Below are positions 57,035 through 64,000 of a stretch of DNA of 64,000 nt, in pieces (the stretch's first letter is position 1; each line of letters starts with the position of its first letter). Where the stretch lies: contig LNDZ01000021.1 of the NCBI GenBank assembly GCA_001464495.1, positions 62,001-126,000 of the forward strand. The letters are read 5' to 3'. The stretch is from Betaproteobacteria bacterium Ga0074130 (GTDB lineage Bacteria > Pseudomonadota > Gammaproteobacteria > Burkholderiales > Rhodocyclaceae). The notes under the pieces were generated by a model. That model worked only from the letters and a program-made list of their open reading frames with translations. It was not told the DNA's origin and ran no database searches. Position numbers and translations under genes: made by a program.

Positions 57035-57061
57035 CGCCATCTCCCTCTTGATGCAACACGA

Positions 57062-57087
57062 ACAGCTTGACCCAAGGACCAAGCTGT
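57062..57087 (-). terminator. Hairpin after the glycine-zipper gene
   Basis: ACAGCTTG-N10-CAAGCTGT, perfect 8 bp stem 15 bp beyond the stop; no strong T tract. Confidence 0.45.
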
Positions 57088-57101
57088 CTTGATCGCAGTG
57101 A

Positions 57102-57320
57102 TTACTTCTTCTCGATTTCATGGCCAATGATGCCGCCGACAGCCGCGCCACCCACTGTGCCAAGCGCACTGCCGCCGGTCAGTGCTGCACCGCCAACGGC
57201 GCCGACCCCGGCACCAACGGCCGTACTCTTTTCCTGCTTGGACATACCCGCACATCCACCCAGCCCGAGCAAAACGACGATTGCAAACATACTGCTGATG
57301 CGACCTTGTTGTGTCTTCAT
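57102..57320 (-). CDS. Glycine-zipper lipoprotein
   Basis: A 72 aa protein: signal with lipobox GLGGC (Cys23), then a glycine-zipper segment with GAGVGAVGGAALTGG and GTVGGAAVGGIIG, ending HEIEKK. This is the pattern of SlyB/OsmB-type outer-membrane lipoproteins whose Gly-rich part spans a membrane. GAGGTAACACC precedes the ATG. Confidence 0.88.
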   Translation of the reverse strand: MKTQQGRISSMFAIVVLLGLGGCAGMSKQEKSTAVGAGVGAVGGAALTGGSALGTVGGAAVGGIIGHEIEKK

Positions 57321-57355
57321 GGTGTTACCTCATTTTTATCTCGTTGAACGTTAAG

Positions 57356-57383
57356 CAAGCGACACCCCAATAGGTGCCGCTTG
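57356..57383 (-). terminator. Hairpin after the cysteine-repeat gene
   Basis: CAAGCG-A-CACC, 6-base loop, GGTG-C-CGCTTG, lying 22 bp beyond the stop codon; no T tract, so weak. Confidence 0.4.
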
Positions 57384-57404
57384 TAACTCATGACATGTGA
57401 CGTA

Positions 57405-58010
57405 TTACTTACCGAAATGCGCCTTGGCCTGGATCAGGCAATGCTCTTTCGATGCACCAGCATAGACGTCACACTTTTCCTTGGCCACGTCGTAGTTGGC
57501 ATCCAGCTTTTCGCTGGCCGCATCGCTGCGCGCTTCGGCTGAGGTCTTGGCGGCCTTATCATGGGCAGCAGCCGACTTACCCTTAGCCTTGGTATTGGCA
57601 TTCCAGATCTTCATCTGTGCCTCTGCATCTGCCTTGGCCGACACTTCGGCGGCTTCGGCTTCTTTCACGCAGACATCCTTGCGATTGGAGGCCAGATCAT
57701 CACAGCGCTCCTTGGCTACTGCATATTCAGCATCAATCTTGGCAACACGCGCCTTGTAATGATGCTTAGAGGTTGGCTCACGGCGAGCCTCCAGCTCGGT
57801 CATTGCAATATCTTCACGTCCCTTGGCTTCCAAGATGCAGATGTCCTTAGCGTTACCGCTGAAAGGGCCACACTTTTCGCGATCAGTACGCAGTTCGGTC
57901 GCGATCTTTGCCTTGGCCTCGGCATAGTCCTTCTTGGAAACGCTGTCTGCCATTGCGAGCGGTGCCCAGGCTAGGCTCAGTGCCAATACGGTCATGTTGA
58001 ATTTGTTCAT
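57405..58010 (-). CDS. Periplasmic protein with three two-cysteine repeats
   Basis: A 201 aa secreted protein (signal ends PLAMADS). Three similar units occur: EKCGPFSGNAKDICILEAK, ERCDDLASNRKDVCVKEAE and EKCDVYAGASKEHCLIQAK, each with two cysteines nine residues apart that could pair in the oxidising periplasm. Between them are Ala/Lys/Glu-rich helices. AAGGGAACCACC precedes the ATG. Similar proteins occur in betaproteobacteria without a named role. It is divergent from a Crp/Fnr gene. Confidence 0.8.
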   Translation of the reverse strand: MNKFNMTVLALSLAWAPLAMADSVSKKDYAEAKAKIATELRTDREKCGPFSGNAKDICILEAKGREDIAMTELEARREPTSKHHYKARVAKIDAEYAVAKERCDDLASNRKDVCVKEAEAAEVSAKADAEAQMKIWNANTKAKGKSAAAHDKAAKTSAEARSDAASEKLDANYDVAKEKCDVYAGASKEHCLIQAKAHFGK

Positions 58011-58100
58011 GGTGGTTCCCTTAGGTCATCGGTTTGAGCACATGTACGAGACATGCAGCCGGCCAAGATTGCGCTGCGTACTGCCTGCGCCCGTGGTCAC

Positions 58101-58115
58101 GATGCAAAATGCATC
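58101..58115. promoter_or_regulatory. Inverted repeat between divergent genes
   Basis: GATGCA-AAA-TGCATC, perfect 6 bp arms, in the gap between the cysteine-repeat gene and the Crp/Fnr gene. It could be a regulator site or a small hairpin. Confidence 0.35.
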
Positions 58116-58163
58116 TGTGTTGGCTCCGATGTGCCGAGAATAGATTTGAGCAAGCCTGCCGTC

Positions 58164-58215
58164 TGTCTGCTGGCGAACATATAAATAAGGCGGCCACTAT
58201 GTTCGTTAGCGTACA
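58164..58215. promoter_or_regulatory. Two Crp/Fnr-like palindromic sites before the first Crp/Fnr gene
   Basis: TGTCTG-CTGG-CGAACA (58164-58179) and TGTTCG-TTAG-CGTACA (58200-58215), 36 bp apart start to start. Each has the 6-4-6 layout of the perfect site at 61303-61318. TATAAA at 58180-58185 touches the first, so binding could control a promoter here. Confidence 0.5.
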
Positions 58216-58267
58216 TACTGACAATCCGCGTAGCTATGTCGTGCGCTCACATTCACCGGGTAAGCCT

Positions 58268-58987
58268 ATGCTCAGTCTTAACGACCCGCGCCAGAATCAC
58301 CTTCTCGCCGTATTGCCTGCCGCCGATTACAACCGCATTGCCCCAGAGCTTGAGCCGATCACCATGGTGCTCGGCGAAGTGCTCTATGAATCGGGCATGC
58401 AAATGCGCCACATGTATTTCCCCACGAACTCAATCGCTTCCTTGTTGTATGTCATGGAAGATGGGGCTTCTGCCGAAATTGCCGTCGTTGGCAATGAGGG
58501 CGTCGTTGGTGTGTCACTGTTCATGGGCGGCGAAACCACACCCAGCCGCGCTGTCGTACAAAGTGCTGGTCAGGCATTTCGGGTCCGTGGGCAGATCATG
58601 AAAGATGAGTTCAATCGCTCAGGTCCCATGCAGCACTTGCTGCTCCGCTACACACAGGCCTTGCTTACGCAGATGGCACAAACGGCAGTGTGCAATCGGC
58701 ATCACACACTTGATCAACAGCTCTGTCGCTGGCTGCTCCTCAGCTTTGATCGTTTGCTGACCAATGAGCTGGTGATGACACAAGAGCTGATTGCCAATAT
58801 GCTCGGGGTACGGCGTGAAGGGGTTACAGAAGCCGCTGGGAACTTGCAGCGCAAGGGCCTGATTTCCTATCAGCGCGGTCATATCCGACTGCTAGACCGC
58901 CCCGGTCTGGAAGCGCGCGTTTGTGAATGCTATGCAGTGGTCTATGAAGAATTTAAGCGCTTGCTGCCTGACACCCAGGCGCGCTAG
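58268..58987 (+). CDS. Crp/Fnr family transcriptional regulator (first copy)
   Basis: A 239 aa regulator: cyclic-nucleotide-like beta barrel (LGEVLYESGMQMRHMYFPTNS, then VVGNEGVVGVSLFMGGETTPSRAVV), dimer helix and a winged helix (MTQELIANMLGVRREGVTEAAGNLQRKGLISYQRG). No Fnr-type iron-sulfur cysteines. I start at ATG 58268 because this gives the same N-terminal length as the paralogue at 61460 and keeps the operator-like sites untranslated; an ATG at 58199 with a better ribosome site (AAGG) would add 23 residues. It lies in the stress island, and its effector is unknown. Confidence 0.88.
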   Translation: MLSLNDPRQNHLLAVLPAADYNRIAPELEPITMVLGEVLYESGMQMRHMYFPTNSIASLLYVMEDGASAEIAVVGNEGVVGVSLFMGGETTPSRAVVQSAGQAFRVRGQIMKDEFNRSGPMQHLLLRYTQALLTQMAQTAVCNRHHTLDQQLCRWLLLSFDRLLTNELVMTQELIANMLGVRREGVTEAAGNLQRKGLISYQRGHIRLLDRPGLEARVCECYAVVYEEFKRLLPDTQAR

Positions 58988-58998
58988 GCGCGCACTGG
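58975..58998. terminator. GC-rich hairpin over the Crp/Fnr stop codon
   Basis: CCAG-GCGCGC-TAG-GCGCGC-A-CTGG between the convergent Crp/Fnr and DUF883 genes; the loop is the stop codon. No T tract. Confidence 0.35.
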
Positions 58999-59007
58999 GA
59001 GTTGGTC

Positions 59008-59313
59008 TTACTTGCGTTGCATGGCTAGGCCGATCAGGGCACCCGTTGCGATAGCGATGCCAATGGATGACCACGGATGGGCGCGGACATGACAGGTGCC
59101 GGAGGCCAACGCCTGTTTGCCGGCATCTAATGTTTCTTCCTGTACAACACGTGCCTTACTCAAGGCGGCATCCAGCAACTGCATACCGCGGGCACGCGCC
59201 TCATCGGCCTTTTCACCGGTGAGGTCGGCCGCCGACTGCAGTACTGCCTGCGCGTCTGTCACCAGGGTATTAAGTTCATGGCTGATCGTGGGTGTCTTAT
59301 TAAAATTGAACAT
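59008..59313 (-). CDS. DUF883 (ElaB/YqjD) family protein
   Basis: A 101 aa protein with a helical soluble part (ISHELNTLVTDAQAVLQSAADLTGEKADEARARG, then ALSKARVVQEETLDAGKQA) and one C-terminal transmembrane helix (HPWSSIGIAIATGALIGLAMQRK). This is the tail-anchored ElaB/YqjD type, which binds ribosomes at the membrane in stationary phase in E. coli. AAGGAAAAAACC precedes the ATG at 59313. Confidence 0.9.
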   Translation of the reverse strand: MFNFNKTPTISHELNTLVTDAQAVLQSAADLTGEKADEARARGMQLLDAALSKARVVQEETLDAGKQALASGTCHVRAHPWSSIGIAIATGALIGLAMQRK

Positions 59314-59371
59314 GGTTTTTTCCTTAAGATTAGGTAAATCGGTCTGGGCGGATTGCAAAGTTTTGATCCAC

Positions 59372-59908
59372 TTACGCCAGTAGGTCGCGCATATCGTCTG
59401 CATGCTCTTCCTCCTTGGCCATGATGCCAACCAGCATGTGCCGCGTAGTTGGGTCTGCCTCGCCTATCGCTGCAATCATCAGTCGATAGGACTCGATGGC
59501 GACTCGCTCGGCAATTAAGTTGGCACGGATCATGGCTTCGATATCGTCGGCATCGTCGTACTCGGCATGACTCCGCGCCACCAGCGTGGCGGGGTTGAAA
59601 TCAGGTTGGCCATTGAGCTGAACAATCCGCTCGGCCAACTGATCGGCATGTAACTGCTCCTCCTGCGCGTGCAGGAGAAACTCCTGCTTGATCGGGCCGT
59701 TCTGCAAGCCATTGGCGGTGTGGTAGTGGCGCTTGTACCGCAGAATGCATACCAGCTCAGTGGCCAATGCTGCATTCAACATCGCAATCACCTCAATCCG
59801 CTTAGCCTGATAGCCCGCAGTGACGGCACCATCATCAATATTTTTAGCCGCCGCACGAATGGCATCGGTATCGATTCCTGTGTGCGGCATTGATGTGACG
59901 TTATGCAT
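59372..59908 (-). CDS. Ferritin-like (bacterioferritin-type) di-iron protein
   Basis: A 178 aa four-helix protein with di-iron ligands arranged as in bacterioferritin: ALATELVCILRYKRH, HAQEEQLHADQLAERI, NLIAERVAIESYRLMI and MAKEEEHADDM. It lacks the heme-binding Met of true Bfr, as far as I can see, and is longer at the N-terminus. It may store iron or detoxify peroxide. The start ATG at 59908 has a weak ribosome site; an ATG at 59890 is possible. Confidence 0.87.
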   Translation of the reverse strand: MHNVTSMPHTGIDTDAIRAAAKNIDDGAVTAGYQAKRIEVIAMLNAALATELVCILRYKRHYHTANGLQNGPIKQEFLLHAQEEQLHADQLAERIVQLNGQPDFNPATLVARSHAEYDDADDIEAMIRANLIAERVAIESYRLMIAAIGEADPTTRHMLVGIMAKEEEHADDMRDLLA

Positions 59909-59946
59909 AAGACACGCCCGCTTTCATGATCTTCACGATCACTGAC

Positions 59947-60774
59947 TCAACGCGGGCCAACGCGGCCATTCTCATCTGAGAGCACAATCTCGACCCGACG
60001 ATTGAGCTGACGATTCGGGCTGCTGTTGTTGTCAGCCACCGGAAACTCTTCGCCATAACCGCGGACGGCAATACGCTCACGTGCCACCCCCATGTCGGCC
60101 AGTGTCATACGCACCGCATCAGCACGACGCTCGGACAGTGCCTGGTTATGCGCGGTACTCCCGGTGCTATCGGTAAAGCCTTCAATCAACACACTGCGTT
60201 GCGGATTTTGTTGCAACACTTGGGCTAGCTTCTGGGCAGTGCGAGCGCCTTCGGCATTTAGATTCGATTGATCGGTGCCAAACAGTACATCGCCAAAGGT
60301 AATCACAATGCCACGCGGGGTTTGCTTGGCGCGCATATCACTCAGCTGCGCTTCGAGCTGTGCATTACGAGCTTGGGCATCCTGCGCCACCATGCGGACT
60401 TGGGCATTTTCTTGGGCACGCTGTTGCAGCAGTACCTGATCACGCTCACGGCCACTGTTGGCAATGCTGGCTTCGGCGGCACGGCGCTTGGCGACTTCCT
60501 GTGCATAGGCGACTTTCTGACGGGCCACGTAAGCGAGCTGGTCGATCTTGCCAACGCTGTCGTCATTGGTGGCGGCCTGATTGGCCTGCTGCAACGATTC
60601 ACCGGCCTGGCGCAGCTCCATCACCGCATAGGTGCCGACATTCGGCTCGCGCTCAGCTTGGGCGTAGTCATAGCGTGCCTGATCAAGCAAGGCGGTGGTT
60701 TTTGGCATTGAACTACAGGCGCCAAGCAGGGCTGTGATGAACAGCAGGGGCAGCATCAATCGATTGTTTTTCAT
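59947..60774 (-). CDS. DUF4398-OmpA fusion lipoprotein
   Basis: A 275 aa outer-membrane lipoprotein (lipobox LLGAC at about residue 20). Residues 25-110 form a DUF4398 helical hairpin (ALLDQARYDYAQAEREPN, ELRQAGESLQQANQAA); a coiled coil follows; the C-terminal OmpA domain (about 150-265) has the peptidoglycan-binding pattern DVLFGTDQSNLNAEG, IEGFTDSTGS, LSERRADAV and NRRVEIVL. It should tether the outer membrane to the cell wall. GAGGATTGAGAC precedes the ATG. It is downstream of the DUF4398 gene in one operon. Confidence 0.92.
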   Translation of the reverse strand: MKNNRLMLPLLFITALLGACSSMPKTTALLDQARYDYAQAEREPNVGTYAVMELRQAGESLQQANQAATNDDSVGKIDQLAYVARQKVAYAQEVAKRRAAEASIANSGRERDQVLLQQRAQENAQVRMVAQDAQARNAQLEAQLSDMRAKQTPRGIVITFGDVLFGTDQSNLNAEGARTAQKLAQVLQQNPQRSVLIEGFTDSTGSTAHNQALSERRADAVRMTLADMGVARERIAVRGYGEEFPVADNNSSPNRQLNRRVEIVLSDENGRVGPR

Positions 60775-60804
60775 GTCTCAATCCTCAAAAGGGATACGGC
60801 AACA

Positions 60805-60828
60805 AACGCCCTGCGGATGCAAGGCGTT
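60805..60828 (-). terminator. Hairpin between the two DUF4398 genes
   Basis: AACGCC...GGCGTT with an inner TGC/GCA pairing, 10 bp after the DUF4398 stop; likely a partial terminator or processing site. Confidence 0.4.
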
Positions 60829-60837
60829 CGATAAAGA

Positions 60838-61230
60838 TCACGGGTTGGCGCGATTCAGTTCGTTACGCAGGACACGGATGTCGTTCTGCAAGGCATCGGA
60901 TGCGATCTGAGCCTTGGTTGAGGTTGCCTTTGCCTGAGCCAACTTGGCGTCGGCCTGTGCCTGATTGGCGAGCTCACCCGCTAGCTTGTAGTCCTTTGCC
61001 GCCATGGCCTTGTTGGCGAGTGCAAGCTTTTCGCGGGCAGCACTCATTTCATCTGGCGCATATTGCATTCCGCCGGCGCCAGCGGCGCTCTGCACTGCGG
61101 CTGCGGATACGGCCACATCCGCCGTTGCGGGGGTTTTAAGGCTGCTACAGCCGCTCAGTGTTGCAACGGCCAGTAGCGTCACACCCGTGGTCAGAATGAA
61201 AAAGGGCTTACTTACTTTGAGGGTCATCAT
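60838..61230 (-). CDS. DUF4398 lipoprotein
   Basis: A 130 aa lipoprotein: signal with lipobox TLSGC (Cys about 28), then a DUF4398 helical hairpin (PDEMSAAREKLALANKAMAAKDYKLAGELANQAQADAKLAQAKA). GGAG precedes two adjacent ATG codons at 61230 and 61227; spacing slightly favours the second. It is first in the operon with the DUF4398-OmpA gene; the palindrome at 61303-61318 lies 73 bp upstream. Confidence 0.88.
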   Translation of the reverse strand: MMTLKVSKPFFILTTGVTLLAVATLSGCSSLKTPATADVAVSAAAVQSAAGAGGMQYAPDEMSAAREKLALANKAMAAKDYKLAGELANQAQADAKLAQAKATSTKAQIASDALQNDIRVLRNELNRANP

Positions 61231-61302
61231 CGTTCTCCAGTGAATGGCGGGGTAGATCCCCCGTTGCTGAAGTCCGTTGTAGGCTGGATTCACAAGCACC
61301 TC

Positions 61303-61318
61303 TGTTCGCTGACGAACA
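61303..61318. promoter_or_regulatory. Perfect 6-4-6 palindrome, likely Crp/Fnr-type operator
   Basis: TGTTCG-CTGA-CGAACA between the divergent DUF4398 operon and second Crp/Fnr gene. Layout and length match a dimeric winged-helix site. Related sites lie before the first Crp/Fnr gene. Confidence 0.6.
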
Positions 61319-61459
61319 CAAGGCAGATTTAAGTCCGGCAGGTCATCCAGACTTATGTGCGCCACCGTCCCGACAACCGGGTATTGAGCCTGCAGGCTGA
61401 CTGAACTTGAATCCGCGCAGCCTCTGTGATCACGGATATCGAGCTCTCAGGGAGTCGCC

Positions 61460-62167
61460 GTGTCTGCTATTGCATCTGTACCCAATGCCAATCGTTTAAT
61501 TGCCAGCTTACCGCGCAAGGACTGTCAGCGATTTTTGGCCAGCTGTGATGAGGTCACACTCAGCTTTGCAGACGTGCTGGTCGAACCGGGTGAGCGTATT
61601 CGGCACGTCTACTTCCCAACGCACAGCTTCATTTCAATGACCACGCCAATAGATGGGCATAGCAGCCTTGAAGTCGGATTAATCGGCGATGAAGGCATGC
61701 TCGGCATCTCACTGATACTCGGTGTCGACACATCGCCGTTACACGCGTTGGTGCAAGGTGCAGGGACAGCATTGCGCATGACAACACCGGTCTTCCGCCG
61801 TGAACTGGCGCAAAGTGTGGCGCTGCAAACGAGCCTCAAGCGCTATCTCTACATCGTACTCAGTCAACTGGTACAAACCGCAGCCTGCACGCGCTTTCAC
61901 GTTGTGGAGCAACGGCTCGCACGCTGGCTATTGATGACACAGGATCGCGCGCATGCGGATGAGTTCCACATGACACAGGACTTTCTGGCGTACATGCTTG
62001 GGGTGCGACGTGTGGGTGTAACCAAAGCCGCGTCGGCACTGCAGAAACTAAATTTGATCAGTTACCGCCGTGGCAACATTCACATTCTTGACCGCCCTGG
62101 CCTACGTGCAGCGGCCTGTGAATGCTACGAAGCCGACAAGGCCAGTTATGAGCGGATTCTTGGCTAG
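61460..62167 (+). CDS. Crp/Fnr family transcriptional regulator (second copy)
   Basis: A 235 aa regulator parallel to the one at 58268: LVEPGERIRHVYFPTHSFISM, VGLIGDEGMLGISLILG, and the winged helix MTQDFLAYMLGVRRVGVTKAASALQKLNLISYRRGNIHILDRPGLRAAACECYE. The recognition helices (LGVRREGVTEAAG and LGVRRVGVTKAAS) are nearly the same, so both may bind one motif. No iron-sulfur cysteines. The start is GTG (GGGAGTCGCC before it). Divergent from the DUF4398 operon. Confidence 0.9.
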   Translation: MSAIASVPNANRLIASLPRKDCQRFLASCDEVTLSFADVLVEPGERIRHVYFPTHSFISMTTPIDGHSSLEVGLIGDEGMLGISLILGVDTSPLHALVQGAGTALRMTTPVFRRELAQSVALQTSLKRYLYIVLSQLVQTAACTRFHVVEQRLARWLLMTQDRAHADEFHMTQDFLAYMLGVRRVGVTKAASALQKLNLISYRRGNIHILDRPGLRAAACECYEADKASYERILG

Positions 62168-62183
62168 ACGGGATGAAAACGGA

Positions 62184-63221
62184 TTAGTGTGTTCGCAGCT
62201 TGTGGTTAAGCCAAATCAGCTTGGCGAACAGCACCATGGCGCCGGCCTGATGAAGTGAGGCGAGAGAGACGGGTACATGGTGCAGCAGCGTTGCGATACC
62301 CAGTGACACCTGTATGACCAGCATGCCGAGCATGGCATTCGCCGCGCCCCGCGCCTGCGGCGCATCGCGTTGTACCTTCCACCACAATGCGGGCACCAGC
62401 AACATCAGCACATACGCGATCATGCGGTGATCAAACTGCACGGTGGTGATGTTGTTGAAGATGTTCAGCCACCATGGGTCGAGGACAAACAAATCAGCCG
62501 GAATGAAATGGCCGTTCATCAAGGGGAAGGTGTTGTAAGCAAGACCCGCGCGAATGCCAGCAACAAAGCCGCCGGACAGCACCATGACGGAGACAACGGC
62601 CAGCACCCACAGGGCCAAGCGACGCACACCCGCGGGCGTCGCCGGATCATCACTACGCTCACGCAGCAAACCCAGTGCAGTCCAGAGCATCAAGCCGAAA
62701 ACAAGGAAGGCCATGCCGAGGTGGGCGGTCAGACGGTACTGACTGACGCGCACATCGTTCACCAGCCCGCTCTTGACCATGTACCAGCCCATGGCGCCTT
62801 GCAAACCACCGAGGATAAGAAAGCCAACGAGCTTCCACTTGTAGCCTTGGGGGATGCGGCCGCGCACCCAAAACCACACCAACGGGATGAAAAAGACCAA
62901 GCCAATGACGCGGCCGATCTGACGGTGCGCCCACTCCCACCAGAAGATGAACTGAAAGCCAGCCAGATCCATGTCGTGATTGACCTGATGGAACTGTGGA
63001 ATCTGCTTGTATTTCTCGAACAGGATCAGCCAGTCTTCATGGCTGAGTGGTGGAATCGCGCCAAGGAGCGGCTGCCATTCGACGATGGACAAGCCAGACT
63101 CGGTCAGGCGAGTGACTCCGCCCACCACCAGGGTGCAAAACACCAAGGCACAGCAAATAAGCAACCAGATCGCAATCGGCTTGCGGCTGGCGTGGGAGGC
63201 GGAGAGCGAGAGGGATTTCAT
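62184..63221 (-). CDS. ctaA: Heme A synthase (COX15/CtaA type 1)
   Basis: Oxidises heme O to heme A for aa3-type cytochrome oxidases. The 345 aa protein has eight membrane helices and histidine ligands in FHQVNHDMDLAGFQFIFWWEWAHRQIGRVIGL and the matching second half (NNITTVQFDHRMIAYV, ASLHQAGAMVLF). VGGVTRLTESGLSIVEWQPL marks the Cox15 class typical of Alphaproteobacteria and mitochondria, without the paired cysteines of the other class. I start at ATG 63221; an ATG at 63287 with AAAGGA before it would add 22 residues. No oxidase gene is nearby. Confidence 0.92.
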   Translation of the reverse strand: MKSLSLSASHASRKPIAIWLLICCALVFCTLVVGGVTRLTESGLSIVEWQPLLGAIPPLSHEDWLILFEKYKQIPQFHQVNHDMDLAGFQFIFWWEWAHRQIGRVIGLVFFIPLVWFWVRGRIPQGYKWKLVGFLILGGLQGAMGWYMVKSGLVNDVRVSQYRLTAHLGMAFLVFGLMLWTALGLLRERSDDPATPAGVRRLALWVLAVVSVMVLSGGFVAGIRAGLAYNTFPLMNGHFIPADLFVLDPWWLNIFNNITTVQFDHRMIAYVLMLLVPALWWKVQRDAPQARGAANAMLGMLVIQVSLGIATLLHHVPVSLASLHQAGAMVLFAKLIWLNHKLRTH

Positions 63222-63228
63222 GGGCTTG

Positions 63229-63234
63229 ATTATA
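63229..63234 (-). promoter_or_regulatory. -10 box immediately before the ctaA start
   Basis: TATAAT on the minus strand, seven bases before the ATG at 63221. If used, the message would start at or next to the ATG. No -35 is clear, so support is limited. Confidence 0.35.
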
Positions 63235-63319
63235 CGGTGCAGTCTGGCTTTGGCATGGACAGGCCGGCGCGGCAAGGGTTCCCGCATGCTATCCTTTTGG
63301 GTCAAATAAAGGCTGCATC

Positions 63320-64000
63320 ATGGAAACCCGCAATCACCCCAACGACACCCCTTTTTACCAACCCACCGGCGATGAAATCGAGCTATTCGAACGCGCTTGG
63401 CGCAATCGACTACCGCTGCTGATCAAGGGCCCGACTGGCGTCGGCAAAACCCGTTTTGTCGGCTATATGGCCGCCAAGCTGGGTTTGCCCTTGTACACCG
63501 TGGCTTGCCATGACGATCTGACCGCCGCCGACTTGGTTGGCCGCCACTTGATTGGTGATGGCACCACCTACTGGAGCGATGGCCCCCTCACCCGCGCGGT
63601 GCGCGAAGGTGGTATTTGCTACCTTGACGAAGTGGTGGAAGCCCGCAAGGACACGACCGTGGTGCTGCACCCACTCGCGGATGACCGTCGCGTGCTGCCG
63701 ATTGATCGCACTGGCGAAATTTTGCAGGCGCCGCCCTCATTCATGCTGGTGGTGTCGTACAACCCCGGCTACCAAAACTTCCTCAAGGGCATGAAGCCAT
63801 CGACCCGTCAGCGTTTTGTGTCGCTGCGCTTCGACTTCCCCGCCGCTGCGCAGGAAGAGGCCATTCTGGTCGGCGAAACCGGCTGCAGCGTTGATCTGGC
63901 CAAGAAGATTGTTGCCATCGGCCAGCAGTTGCGTGCGCTCAAGGATGTGGATCTGGAAGAAGTCGCCAGCACACGCCTGCTTGTATACGCTGCCACCTTG
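63320..64000 (+). CDS. CbbQ/NirQ/NorQ family AAA+ ATPase (partial, second copy)
   Basis: The first 227 codons of a MoxR-type ATPase closely like the one at 22702-23517: Walker A GPTGVGKT at residues 37-44, [53 protein letters not shown] and [10 protein letters not shown]. The gene continues past the right edge; the family is about 265-275 aa, so about 40 residues are missing. The start is the ATG at 63320, with AAAGG before it. It is divergent from ctaA. The neighbour beyond the window should tell whether this is the true NorQ. Confidence 0.93.
   Translation, partial: METRNHPNDTPFYQPTGDEIELFERAWRNRLPLLIKGPTGVGKTRFVGYMAAKLGLPLYTVACHDDLTAADLVGRHLIGDGTTYWSDGPLTRAVREGGICYLDEVVEARKDTTVVLHPLADDRRVLPIDRTGEILQAPPSFMLVVSYNPGYQNFLKGMKPSTRQRFVSLRFDFPAAAQEEAILVGETGCSVDLAKKIVAIGQQLRALKDVDLEEVASTRLLVYAATL

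Noticed and set aside
62370-63422. 350-codon plus-strand frame opposite ctaA
   Set aside because: Antisense to a clear membrane protein gene and overlaps the start of the NorQ gene in another frame.

Overview
The window is a gene-dense chromosomal segment of about 57-58% GC from a Betaproteobacterium. Three things point there: the blocks rpsP-rimM-trmD-rplS, ilvI-ilvN-ilvC next to psd-pssA, and sigma factor-DUF3619-DUF3106-RDD; lptF/lptG divergent from pepA followed by holC and valS; and the zinc-free form of L33. Genus cannot be fixed from the sequence alone. There are no rRNA or tRNA genes, CRISPR arrays, insertion sequences or prophage genes that I can see.

Layout. 1-1942: translation operon (S16, RimM, TrmD, partial L19) on the minus strand with a clear promoter. 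2249-5522: a PilZ-like protein, YihY, a WrbA-like flavodoxin and DUF2069. 5536-10314: phosphatidylethanolamine synthesis (psd, pssA) and branched-chain amino acid synthesis (ilvI, ilvN, ilvC). 10373-12464: an ECF-type sigma factor with three envelope proteins. 12502-20289: lptG/lptF, pepA, holC, valS. 20355-23517: TusA-like protein, NorD/CbbO-like VWA protein and NorQ/CbbQ AAA+ ATPase. 23570-28891: M48 protease, moaC, dut, coaBC, radC, rpmB-rpmG. 29192-36140: fatty-acid desaturase, then a tightly packed minus-strand run of MscS channel, PLD-like protein, RNA cytosine methyltransferase, DUF3108 protein and lipoprotein, then DedA. 36330-48000: mutL-miaA-ycgR, purM, AI-2E exporter-hda, HAD hydrolase, pcnB-folK, and panB-small membrane protein-panC-panD.

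48077-53412 is a four-gene minus-strand signalling operon: receiver, HD-GYP, FIST sensor and a large hybrid histidine kinase. The receiver and HD-GYP genes are in the same frame and separated by one TGA codon plus five sense codons, so they look like a RpfG-type fusion split by a single nonsense change. 53721-54848 is a membrane metallophosphoesterase.

55519-62167 is a stress and envelope island of small genes: CsbD, DUF3309, BON lipoprotein, glycine-zipper lipoprotein, a cysteine-repeat periplasmic protein, DUF883, a ferritin-like protein, a DUF4398-OmpA lipoprotein and a DUF4398 lipoprotein. It contains two paralogous Crp/Fnr regulators, and I find related palindromes (type TGTTCG-N4-CGAACA) in front of both. 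The window ends with a heme A synthase and the start of a second NorQ/CbbQ-type ATPase.

The best candidates for something undescribed are the split receiver/HD-GYP operon with its FIST protein, the Crp/Fnr island with its shared operator-like motif, and the sigma-DUF3619-DUF3106-RDD operon. All functional assignments rest on motifs read by eye; no database search was run.
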